Below, piece after piece: positions 12,116 through 21,605 of a stretch of DNA of 64,000 bases. How positions within the stretch are numbered: the stretch's first letter is position 1; each line of letters begins with the position of its first letter. The notes beneath the pieces are model-generated. The model had not been told where the DNA came from and did not search any database. It saw nothing but the letters and a program-made list of their open reading frames with translations. The DNA is taken from the NCBI GenBank assembly GCA_037179335.1, contig JAKZHN010000054.1:1-64000 (forward strand). The letters run 5' to 3'. Source of the DNA: Cyclaneusma minus (lineage: Eukaryota > Ascomycota > Leotiomycetes > Marthamycetales > Marthamycetaceae). A program made the translations under genes and the position numbers.

Positions 12116-13770
12116 ATGGAAAGCCCTCTCTTCCACCCGTTCATGTTCCTCTACCAGCTCTGGCAATTTCTGCTCAATAAGCTCCTCTCACCAACTCCTC
12201 CTCCTCCTGGTGTGAAGATACAAGGTCCTAAGATTGCTATCATTGGCGCTGGTATTACGGGTGTCTCTTCTGCTTCTCACTGTGTCGGCCATGGTTTCGA
12301 TGTGCAGATCTTCGAAGCCGGTCCCCGAAAGAACCTGGGAGGAATCTGGAGCGTGAGCCAACACATCCTCTTGATACCATTCGAGGCTTACGTGCTGATG
12401 TGCTATTTTACAGCGTGTAAACAACACCTCGGGCCTCCAGATCCATTCCCTCATGTACCGTTTCCATCCTTCTGTCCAATGGAAAGGCGGCTACCCAAAC
12501 CGTGACCAAATCGTCTATCAGGTCACCCAGCTCTGGAAGATGTACGGCTTGGAAGAGCGAACCAAGTTCGATACCCCTGTCGAGAAAATCTACCAAGATG
12601 AACAAGGCCGATGGATCATTAACGACACTTCTAACGGTCGATTTGCTGGAGTAGTGGCCGCTGTGGGTACCTGTGGTGACCCTAAAATGCCGCATATAGA
12701 GGGCATGGACAAGTTCAAGGGAGAGATCTATCATTCCTCGGACTTGACTGGGAAAGATGCTAGAGGCAAGAAGATACTCATTGTTGGTGGCGGCGCAAGT
12801 GCTGTCGAGGCATTGGAATTCGCTGCGCACGAAGAAGCTGATATGGTTTCAATCCTCGCTCGATCCGACAAATGGATTATTCCACGAAATCCTGTTGTTG
12901 ATGTTCTGCTCTCGTTCAACGTTTTCGGACACGAAACAATATTCTCCTGGATCCCCGAAATGCTGCTTCGGAAGTTCTTCTACCGAGACCTCCAAGATCT
13001 TGCGCCGACCGACAAGGTAAGCAAGACACTGTTCACTCAGGTACTCACGTAATTCAGCTCACACTGTACAACAGGGACTATTCACGGGAACTCCTATGGT
13101 GAATTCAGACGTGATGGACAAGATCCGTACCGGAAAAGCCGAGTGGCTACGAGGCGATATCCAAGGTTTCACCGAAAATGGTATCAAGTTCAACCGCCGT
13201 GCCAAAGGCGTTCCTTCAGGTGGCCCAGGTAAGGAGGAAATCATTAAAGGAGACATAGTCGTCATGGCCACGGGCTACAAGCGCCCATCTCTCAGCTTCC
13301 TGCCCTCGGATGCCTTTAGGGAACCTTATGCTCCACCCAACTGGTATTTGCAGACCTTCCCACCTGCTCACCCCTCAATCTGCGCGAACAACTGCACGTA
13401 CGTGAACGCAATTGGTTCAGTCGGGAACTGGCACATCGGAATCTACACTCGCTTCCTCCTGATGTTCCTCTCGGATCCGCTGGCACGTCCCAGTACTTAC
13501 TGGATGGAGCGTTGGATCGACATGACGCGCGTGCTCAAGCTACACAGTCCCACGAAAGCTTTCGACTTCTTCACCTATCTCGAGCTACTTTGGTGGTTCA
13601 CTTTCTCCATTGCCTTCAATCCTTTCCGCTGGAAATGGGCGCTCTTTGTGTTCTGCGGTATTGGCGCACAGCTGCCGTTGAGCATTGTGGCTAAGGAGGA
13701 TAAGTTGCGGAATGGGATCAATGGTGGGGAGAAGATGAGGGTGAACTATGATCAGGGTAGGAGCTTTTAA
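12116..13770 (+). CDS. Flavin-containing monooxygenase-like protein (FAD/NADPH)
   Basis: Predicted to oxygenate a small organic substrate using FAD, NADPH and O2. Three exons: 12116-12352, 12414-13016 and 13075-13770, with 61-bp and 58-bp introns; the spliced protein has 511 residues. The FAD-binding motif GAGITG is at about residues 44-49 and the NADPH-binding GGGASA at about 204. An FxGxxxH motif (FKGEIYH) lies near 181, and the ATGY motif, typical of this superfamily, near 345. The residue three places after the motif's HSSD stretch is leucine rather than the Tyr/Phe of classical FMOs or Trp/Pro of Baeyer-Villiger enzymes, so the exact class is open. The N-terminal 25 residues and the C-terminus (about residues 445-490) are hydrophobic and suggest membrane association. 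The substrate is unknown. An O-methyltransferase lies 2.3 kb downstream. Confidence 0.88.
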
Positions 13771-14404
13771 AGAAGTAGATGGCGGACTGTGGGACTGGCC
13801 GGGTAGGTAGTTGCTTAGTTGGCCTACTGTGAGTACTACGACCACAAGGCGTTTCCTATGGTCCGAGAAAGGCTATGGTTTATGACAAACTTAGGGTTAC
13901 GAAGATAGGAGCTGCAAATGTCGAATTTCTTTTTCGGGTTTCTACATTACTGGAAATATGCTTGTTCATTCTGTTGCAGCGGGACCGAAAGTGGCATTCT
14001 TGTAAATGCGTTTGGGACTTGAGGCCAGAAGAGATTACTACGATTGACGAAATGTATTCCATAGCTCGGCGTCCGTCATCACTTGCTTCTGCATGCATGG
14101 GCTTGCCTCACTTCCCCCTTAATTTGTGGCTGTTTGCTCCATTATTTAGATTGTTCCAATCACTTTTAGATTGTTCCCTGTCACAGTCATGGCAGTTGGT
14201 AAGTTTCCAAAGACACTGCCGAATCTCAGACTTAACTCACTTGGACTATTTCCATTTCAAACGACTGAAATCTTGTATACTCTGTTACGGCCAGCTAGCT
14301 AAACATCTTTTTTGTTAATGGCATGAGATGCCCAGCCACAGTGACACCGTAACAGGGGATTGTATATGTGTTCTGCTTCGATTTCTGCGATCTCTATCCA
14401 ATAA
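13771..14404. other. Intergenic, no gene seen
   Basis: 634 bp downstream of the monooxygenase. Open frames on both strands (13875-14318, 13880-14098) look like chance frames. Likely holds the 3' UTR and terminator of the monooxygenase. Confidence 0.5.
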
Positions 14405-14800
14405 CAAGAGAACACTTCTGGGACTTGCCAAACGACGGCGGAACAAAGCTCCCTTCGAATTGAAACAAGGATTCTGAGTTGTCCTTTTTTCTTTCCATGG
14501 TTTTACAATTTCCGGATTTGGGGCTGACTCACTAACCAGCCTCCTGCATCTCGCACTACGCCTAGCAGCCCAACAATAGTTGAGTTGGGCTTGATTGAAC
14601 GCGATGCGCGGGGCGAATTAGCTTGTCTCAGGAGCGCGCAGCTGCATCTTGAAGAGCAGTTGAAGAAGGACGCTGAAGAGGAAAGGCTGCGTATACTGCC
14701 CATACCGTCCGCTCAATCCTTCAACCTACCCATTCCCAAACCATCGAACATCGGCATCAAGAACGTGTCGACTATTTCGATCTCCACGCTCTATACTTCA
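14405..14800. pseudogene. Decayed duplicate of the adjacent unknown gene and methyltransferase 3' end
   Basis: This stretch is a diverged, internally deleted copy of the DNA at about 14815-16100. The leading part (GACTTGCCAAACGACGGC and the following CT-rich stretch) matches 14822 onward. 14585-14700 encodes a charged helix resembling residues 54-90 of the protein at 15207. From 14706 the sequence matches the methyltransferase 3' end at 16023-16100, including its minus-strand stop codon (14713-14715) and the preceding about 18 codons. The piece joining the helix region to the methyltransferase tail is missing, so neither copy can be functional. Confidence 0.75.
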
Positions 14801-15206
14801 TAGTAGCAGGAGGACTCTCCTGAGACTTGCCAGACGAGGGCAGGGTAAGACCAAGTCTGAAAATGAACCACAGTTGTGATTTATCATGTCTTCTTTCCAC
14901 GGGTTCAACTTCCGGGTTGTGGTTTGTGGTTGAACCCCTAACCAAACTCTTCCACCTTGCACTGCCCTAGCACCCTAAGAAAATTCGACATGCCCAATGA
15001 AATGACTTTCGTCGCGAACATAAATAACTAATTCGCATCTTTCTCTGCACGAAACCCAAACAAAACATCCACTTACCGGCAGGACTCCCCTCGTCGCAGT
15101 CGCACGCCACACAAACACCTCAACTGAACAGCTCACCGGGACGATTCGGAAACACATTCTGTACAGCTGCGGCGGCTTGTGTCAGTAGAGAAACCTTATT
15201 GGCAAC

Positions 15207-16004
15207 ATGAACCCCGCCCTTACCACTGTCCTGCTGATACAGGCAAGGCAGATGCTAAAGGAGGCTGAGGAGCGGGATAGGCAGACTAGGATAAGGAGGG
15301 CAAACGACTTTCTAGCGCTTGGAAAGGGATGTGTGTTGCCAGGTCCAACACTGATGATGCTGGTAGTGGAGTCGGCCAGGAACGAGCGAGAGCGTCTCAG
15401 GGGAGCTCAGGCATTTCTTGAAAAGCAACTGCGGAAGGAGGCCAGAGAAAGAAGACGCAAAAAGATGATGGAAATTTTGAGAAGGCCGGGAAACGTTCTG
15501 ATCAAGTTCTACAAAATGGCCAAAGACAAGAAAGACGGAAGACGTGAAATAGCTCAGTCGGACTCGACGGAGAAGCGGGCTCTCCTGGGAGAAGGTGGAA
15601 GTCAGCGCTCCTACGATACTACGGAGGAAACGACAGAGAAGCAGGCGGGCACACCATCAACGACCGAAGAGGATCGAACAGACCGGCCAAAGTGGCAGCC
15701 TACGGCTAGACAATGCCTCGAAGACCCTTTTTGGACACCTCCTCAGATCCCAGCAGAAAAAGAAGCATTATACGGTCCTAGCAATGCGAAATTCTGGATG
15801 TTTTATAAGCTGCTTCGCCGAAATTACCCCGAGCGCACGGCGCTGCTATACAAAGACTTTCTCAAAGTGCTCTCAAAACCGATGGCACATCCTGGGGACA
15901 GTTGGTTTGTGGGGACCATGCAAGTGGTCTTATGCGAGACGCATATTATCCATATCGAATGTTGCAGCCGTTGCAGCCATTGCACACCAGCTCTTTCCCA
16001 ATGA
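15207..16004 (+). CDS. Unrecognised charged, helical protein
   Basis: A 265-residue open frame I do not recognise. Residues 1-110 are rich in Arg, Lys and Glu and look like a long amphipathic helix. A low-complexity Thr/Glu linker follows (about 125-165). Residues about 175-235 are more protein-like, with an aromatic segment around KFWMFYKLLRRNYPERTALL. The final 25 residues are Cys/His-rich, odd in character and end 25 bp before the convergent methyltransferase stop, so the true 3' end may be spliced differently. The helical part is duplicated in degenerate form at 14585-14700, which supports an older coding origin. There is no signal peptide or membrane segment. A real gene is likely but unproven. 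Confidence 0.45.
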   Translation: MNPALTTVLLIQARQMLKEAEERDRQTRIRRANDFLALGKGCVLPGPTLMMLVVESARNERERLRGAQAFLEKQLRKEARERRRKKMMEILRRPGNVLIKFYKMAKDKKDGRREIAQSDSTEKRALLGEGGSQRSYDTTEETTEKQAGTPSTTEEDRTDRPKWQPTARQCLEDPFWTPPQIPAEKEALYGPSNAKFWMFYKLLRRNYPERTALLYKDFLKVLSKPMAHPGDSWFVGTMQVVLCETHIIHIECCSRCSHCTPALSQ

Positions 16005-16029
16005 CTACCCTGTGGCCCCTTACCGCCGC

Positions 16030-16908
16030 TCAATCCTTCAACCTACCCATTCCCAACCCATCAAACATCGGCATCAAGAACGTATCGATCCTCTCGTCGT
16101 TTACCAGCATCTGGTTGAAGCGATCCAGCTCCGTTAAGTCCAGCGTCGTCCATCGCTTGTTCTGCTTCATCGCATCTGCATACGGATTCGCATCACTATT
16201 ATCCGCCACCAGTCCCCTTCTCAGAATATTGTCCGCCAAGATAACGCCTCCCGGTCTCAGCAAGCGGTTTTTCGTCCCTGGCTGCGAGAGTGACATGATG
16301 AGCTCGAGATAGGTTGGATAAGACGACTTGTCGGCGTCGATGAAGATCAGGTCATAGGACTCCCGGTTCTCCGAGACTAGTTGTTTGATACTATGTGGCT
16401 TCGTTAGCCCCTGAGGAAGACCGGGGATGTGATTTTGAAGGGAAGTTGGCGCACGTTTCTCGAGCATCTCCAATAACAACTTCAATATTCTTGGCTCCAT
16501 GCTTCTCCCACGCTTCTGTGGCCATCTCTGCATACTTGGGATCAAACTCGAGGCTCGTCACGTGACCATGTGTACCAACAGCATGAGCCCAAGCCATGGC
16601 TGAGAAGCCAACATAGCAGCCGATCTCTAGGACTATCCCAATAGTTAGTCCGTGCTTTGCAGATAGATTTGACACTTTGGGGAGATATTTGTAGGAATAC
16701 CTCGCTCTGCACCGATGAGCTTGGCAATGAAGATCTCAAACTGTGCTTGTAAAGGCGAGCTCATCATATTGGCTCGCTCAGTCCCAAGACCCCATTCATG
16801 AAGGTCCGTAATGGACTTGGGCAGGGGTGTAGAGTGTCTGAAGGCATACTGGCTGACGTTGTTGGCAACCTGCTCGTTGGGGTAAAGCTCGCAGGTGTTC
16901 TCCTTCAT
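16030..16908 (-). CDS. SAM-dependent O-methyltransferase (catechol/caffeoyl-CoA type)
   Basis: Transfers a methyl group from S-adenosylmethionine to a hydroxyl group, probably on a phenolic or secondary-metabolite substrate. Three exons: 16908-16701, 16632-16455 and 16390-16030, with introns of 68 and 64 bp (branches CTAAC and GCTAAC). The spliced protein is 248 residues, usual for the family. The SAM-binding motif I is VLEIGCYVGFSAMAWA near residue 70, followed by HVTSLEFDPKYAEMA, GDARET, and the metal-binding stretch DLIFIDADKSSYPTYLE. The carboxy-terminal half has the family motif RPGGVILADNILRRG. The start at 16908 is the ATG directly before the homologous region. Its 3' end is duplicated as a relic near 14713. 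The nearby monooxygenase could act on the same pathway, but this is inferred from distance only. Confidence 0.92.
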
Positions 16909-17330
16909 CTTGACTGTGCTTTTGAATTGATCGCGAGCTATGCAAAGGACCTGCCCACAGTCTCTCGAACTGACTGGAGGAAGGAAGGAAGGAGCGGGTG
17001 GGGAGAGCGTAAATGGTATCCGAGGTGGCCGAAAGTCAAGGCAACTTGGACGCATTAACGCCGTCCTGTCAAACGCCCTGTCCCTGCGCAACTCCAAAGG
17101 CAAACGCCCACGCCCAATCCCATTACGAGTTGCGCAACTCTGTCCTTGAAAGCAAAGGCCGACGTACCCATTCGCAGTCGGACATAAACGTTCAAGATTC
17201 GTTGTTGGCGGCGATCAGATAACGTGGCGCCAATTGGAGAGGCGCGATAGCTCGGACTTTGGAGAGAGCCCTCGGACGACACTCCTGACGTCCTCCGAGG
17301 TCAACTTGTATCTTCTGCTTCAACGCCAAG
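16909..17330. promoter_or_regulatory. Shared upstream region of methyltransferase and ISN1
   Basis: 422 bp between divergent genes. Open frames here (17055-17282, 17013-17222) lack protein character. I see no named regulatory site. Confidence 0.4.
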
Positions 17331-18940
17331 ATGACGACGCGGTACCGGGTTGAATGTATGTCACTCGTGCCTCACCATCTTCAATGTCAGTTGTCACTGC
17401 TGATGCTGCCCAGATGCGCTCAAGACTCATCGGAGAGATCAATTCATAGGTTGGTGGCGTGCTGTCAGCTGTCTCGCCAGAAAGATACTTACTTTCCTTC
17501 ATCTCAGAATGGATCAAAGGGCTCTTAGCCGTGCCGTTCGTGCTCCACTCCCAACCCACAGGCGTTTTCGAGAATCGAATGAGCGTGGACCAGATGGCTA
17601 GTCTAGCCCACCAGCGATATGCCGAGATCATGAAAGACGTCGAGGGTATCGTGAATGATCACATTGAGCACCAAAAAGACGGCCTGCAAATGCAGTCGAA
17701 GCTCAAATTGCTTGTGCCGAGCATAGGAAACTTCTTCACGAGACTCCCACTGGAAGCTGCCTTCATCTATCAAGACGGCAAGAGATTTATCTCGTCGCGA
17801 CGCTTTGTGCCACCGTCGTTTAACGATGTGAGGCTGGTGCTTAACACGGCTCAGGTTATGGGATTGACGGCTTCCGGTCCGCTTGAACTGGCTACTTTTG
17901 ATGGTGATGTTACCTTGTATGATGATGGGATGAGTCTCGAGGCCTCAAATCCTGTCATTCCCAGAATTCTTCGTGAGTCTGCCCTCAAGCCTGTCATAAG
18001 AATGTCGGTTCTCGGGCACAATGTATGCAGGCGAAAGAAGGCCGTATCTCGGATTGTGTCCAGCTATTGAAGAGAAAGTTGGCACACTACTGACATGTCG
18101 ACTTAGATCTGATGAGCCGAAACACCAAGATTGGCATTGTTACTGCAGCCGGCTACACAGACGCCGATCGATACTACGAACGACTTCACGGTCTGCTTGA
18201 GGCTATCAAAGCCAGCATCGACCTTACGGACGCTCAGAAGAACAACCTCGTGGTCATGGGTTAGTACTTTCCCCCTTGTGCCGATAACCTTTCTGCATGT
18301 TCCATCCCGATCGTGACCATGGACTGACAGGCCACTAGGCGGAGAGTCGAATTTCCTCTTCGCCTTTTCTCATAGCTCCCCATTCCTGCTCGAGAGACTC
18401 CCTCGCCGGTCCTGGATCCTAGAATCCATGAACACATGGACCGAGTCTACAATTCAAGCCCTCCTGACCAAAGCCGAATTGTGCCTCCGTGAATGCGTGG
18501 CCAACCTGCGTCTACCAGCAACTCTCATCCGCAAAGAGCGCGCCGTAGGCATCATCCCCTCCGTCCCCGGTTCGCGCTTCGCCCGCGAAAGCCTTGAAGA
18601 AACCGTTTTAGTCGTTCAGAAAACGCTCGAGATGAGCGAAGAGGGAAAACGCATCCCATTTTGTGCTTTCAACGGCGGCAACGATGTTTTTGTGGACATT
18701 GGTGACAAGAGCTGGGGTGTTTTGGTCTGTCAGAAGTTCTTTGGCGAGAGGGAAGGAAAGGAGTTGGTGGAGGGGAGCAGGACACTGCATGTTGGGGACC
18801 AGTTTTTGAGTGCGGGCGCAAATGACTTCAAGGCGAGAGTGGTGGGAACGACGGCGTGGATTGCGAGCCCGGCGGAGACGGTGGAGTTGCTGGATGAGGT
18901 GAAGGAGTTTTTGGACTCGGCGGACAGGAAGAAGAGATGA
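17331..18940 (+). CDS. ISN1: IMP-specific 5'-nucleotidase
   Basis: Hydrolyses inosine 5'-monophosphate to inosine in cytosolic purine turnover. Five exons: 17331-17355, 17414-17449, 17508-17972, 18107-18259 and 18339-18940; introns are 58, 58, 134 and 79 bp. The two first exons encode only 20 codons but give the family start MTTRYRVEYALKTHRRDQFI. The spliced protein is 426 residues against about 450 for yeast Isn1. Family stretches include WIKGLLAVPFVLHSQP, LLVPSIGNFFTRLPLEAAF, the HAD-like catalytic motif FDGDVTLYDDG near residue 150, VGIIPSVPGS, and the closing LHVGDQFLSAGANDFKAR. In the fourth intron, an earlier AG (18330) would give an immediate stop, so the acceptor at 18338 was used. 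Confidence 0.95.
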
Positions 18941-19062
18941 TGTGGAGGGAGATGGGGTTCTAACTGCTGCTGCCGCTGGTTGGCACTGCTCTGCCGAATC
19001 TTTTGAGCTGTAATATGGGCACCGCGGGATGGTATGAGTGAGACGGATCCAAACATTGATTG

Positions 19063-19250
19063 TACAGTGGGAGGAAAAAAGTCTGAATACAGTTCATAGT
19101 CTCTAAATAATTGTAAATATCCCAAATAATTAGAAATATTCCAAGTAATTTGGAATATTTCAAATTATTAGAAATATTTACAATTATTTAGAATATTTAC
19201 AATTATTTGGAGACTATGGACTGTATTCAGACTTTTTTCCTCCCACTGTA
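19063..19250. mobile_element. Fold-back Tc1/mariner-like miniature element with 19-bp core
   Basis: 188 bp including a TA at each end. Both ends carry the same about 40-bp inverted repeat starting CAGTGGGAGGAAAAAAGTC. Between them lie five 19-bp units of the type AAATAATTAGAAATATTCC. The two halves are nearly reverse complements throughout, so the single strand could fold into one long hairpin. CAGT termini and TA duplication are usual for Tc1/mariner elements. No transposase is encoded. Confidence 0.88.
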
Positions 19251-19728
19251 GTCTAGTTATGTATCATGTCAATTTCCTTAGCTTAGAATTAGAAATTGTA
19301 AAACCACTTAATCGGGGATCAAAGAAGACAACTGATTTTGAAATGAACATAGATTTCCCGTGGAATATAGATAAGTTGACCATCAGGTATTGGCAGTGAA
19401 GCCCTGGAGGCCTTAGCGCACGGACCCAGATGCCCATTTCTTGTGTTCCCTATGTCGCCCAGCTGCTCAACTTCCAAACACCACCCACCTTTCATCTCTG
19501 GACGGAAGACAATTTCTTTCACTACTTGTCTCAATCCACTGACTTCTTTCTGTCCGCTGGAACTCCCGAATCTTCCATCTCGTCGATTCATCACAGATAA
19601 AGCAGGACGCCCCAAGTTCTGTTTGTGATTGCCCTCTGCAGCCTACTCGCCGCAGCCTCGCCTACAGGCTACAGCAGACTGAGACCATTCAACTACCGCC
19701 ACCAAAGTCACCAACAGCATCTTCAGAT
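19251..19728. promoter_or_regulatory. Upstream region of the PARP-type zinc-finger gene
   Basis: 478 bp between the miniature element and the start codon. Open frames at 19319-19615 and 19443-19628 look like chance frames. No specific site recognised. Confidence 0.35.
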
Positions 19729-21135
19729 ATGTCCGAGCGTGGTGGATACCGCCTTGGTAAGTCCCCCAGAATCTCCATTGACTTCGTTGAGCCCTTCAAC
19801 ATCTCATCTCCGCTCGCCACACCCGACTTCTGCACGCGTCGACATCCCGTGAGTGTTGCCGTGCTGCCCTCGCTAACTCGCTATGCAGAGAGAGCGGCCA
19901 CTGGTCGAGCCGTATGCAAGGACAAAGTATGCAAGGAGAATGGTGTCAAGATCCAGAAAGGTGAACTTCGCGTTGGCATCTGGGTCACTATTCACGAGCA
20001 TGGAGGTTATCAATGGAAGCATTGGTAAGACAACTCTTGCGGCTATCTCAAGCCACATGCCCCTTCAATCAACGAGACAACTCGTTTTGAGCTTTTCTGA
20101 ATGCTCTGGCGTTGAACAAAGGTCACTGATGCTCTCTAGGGGCTGCGTAAGCGGCAAGCAACTTGAGAATATGAGGAACCTGGTGGCCTTTGACATCAGC
20201 GACCCAGACACCTACCGATTTGAAATGCTTGATGGATTCGACGATGAGATGGAGAAGGACCCTCTCTCGGAAGAGCAGAAGGAGAAGATCAAGAAGGCCC
20301 TCATTCAAGGCTTTATTGACCCCGAGGACTTCAATGGAGTATGTGACTCAAGCCCTCCTATCGGCGACACATTGACTGACAACTATAGGATCCGGAGAAG
20401 AACGTGTTGGGAGCCACTGGCATTCATTTGACCGACAAGCAGAAGGCTACAAAGGCGGCTGCTGAGGAGAAAGATGCTAACGGCGAAGACGTACGTACCT
20501 GACCAAGTCATGCTGCCAGTCAAATGGGGCACGGCTCGCTCAACAAATACTTCTGAAAACTCTTCTGACTCCTTTCAGGCCCCTAAGAAGCGTAGCCGCA
20601 AGAATGCTGCTGATGGTAGCGATGATGATGCCGAGGACTCCAAGCCAGCCAAGAAACAACGCACGAAGAAGGCTGCCCAGGGTGACGACGGCACTGAAGA
20701 AGCTAAGCCAGCAAGGAAGCCAAGAGCAAAGAAAGCAGTCAAGCAGGAGGTGAAAGATGAGGATGAGGATGAAGCTTTCCAAGAAGCCGCTCCAGCCAAG
20801 AAGGGCCGTGGCAAGAAAGCTGTCAAACAGGAGATCAAGGACGAGGATGAGGAAGCCGCCCTCGAAGATGCTCCTCCAGCCAAGAAGGGTCGCGGCAAGA
20901 AAGCTGTCAAGCAGGAGGTCAAAGATGAGGACGATGACGATGAAGCTCCTGTTCAGCCGGCCAAGAGGGGCCGCAAAGCTAAGGCTCAGATGGATGGTGC
21001 TGCTGAAGAGGAGCTGCCTGAAGCCGCTCCTAAGAAGAGAGGCGGAAGGCCCAAGAAAGCGTGAGTACAATCTCTACATCCAGAGGCTCAACCGTGTTGC
21101 GTACTAACTCCTTTTTTAGCACCTCCGCGGCCTAG
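19729..21135 (+). CDS. PARP-type zinc-finger protein with acidic/basic AT-hook-like tail
   Basis: Probably a nuclear DNA- or nick-binding protein, judged from the finger and tail. Six exons: 19729-19756, 19889-20024, 20140-20338, 20389-20490, 20579-21060 and 21120-21135; the spliced protein is 320 residues. Residues 1-70 hold the PARP zinc finger (two cysteines in GRAVCKDKVCKENG, then WKHWGC with His-x2-Cys). An acidic helical middle follows, with EEQKEKIKKAL. The tail (about residues 160-320) has three copies of a about 25-residue unit built on KKGRGKKAVKQEVKDED, alternating Lys-rich and Asp/Glu-rich, with RGR/GRGK patches like AT-hooks. Each unit has VKQE and [VI]KDE, which match the SUMO consensus. 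There is no catalytic PARP domain, so this is not a poly-ADP-ribose polymerase. Confidence 0.9.
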
Positions 21136-21605
21136 GTCATTCCCTGACACCCCCTGACCACTTCACTTGTACCACCATTTTCATCATCGGCGAGCGTATT
21201 TTGCTGCTCTATACCCACTCGGCTCGGAACATGCGTCGGGTACCGGAACTGTTGCTTGCTAGCGTCATACACTCCTACATCGTCTCGAAATTTCTGCGGT
21301 CCATGGTCTCAGGAATGTCTTTCGGGTGGCCGTGGGAAACTACTACAGGCGCGCTTTATAGCTTAGGTACAGTATCAAAATTGATGTCAATCGGACCTTT
21401 GTACAATGCCAATTCATCGAAATGTGAATATCCACGGTGGTTGTGAATGTTCTCAATCATTATGAATAGTCTCCATTATTGCGAGTTGTCTCAAGCACTG
21501 CGAGTATTACACTGAGAAGGTCCGTAACTATTGAAAAGATTCCCGATTGTGACATCTTTGGAGTGCTTTTAATAGTAGTATTATTCGTCTCTCCAAAACT
21601 GCCTA
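21136..21605. other. Convergent intergenic spacer with decayed 19-bp repeats
   Basis: 470 bp between the ends of two convergent genes. At 21454-21510 three units keep an exact 19-bp spacing (starting CAATCATTATGAATAGTCT), a decayed version of the dispersed minisatellite. No gene seen. Confidence 0.5.

Noticed and set aside
20540..21070. Minus-strand frames over the PARP-finger tail
   Set aside because: They are the complement of the Lys/Glu repeat; the plus-strand protein explains the sequence.
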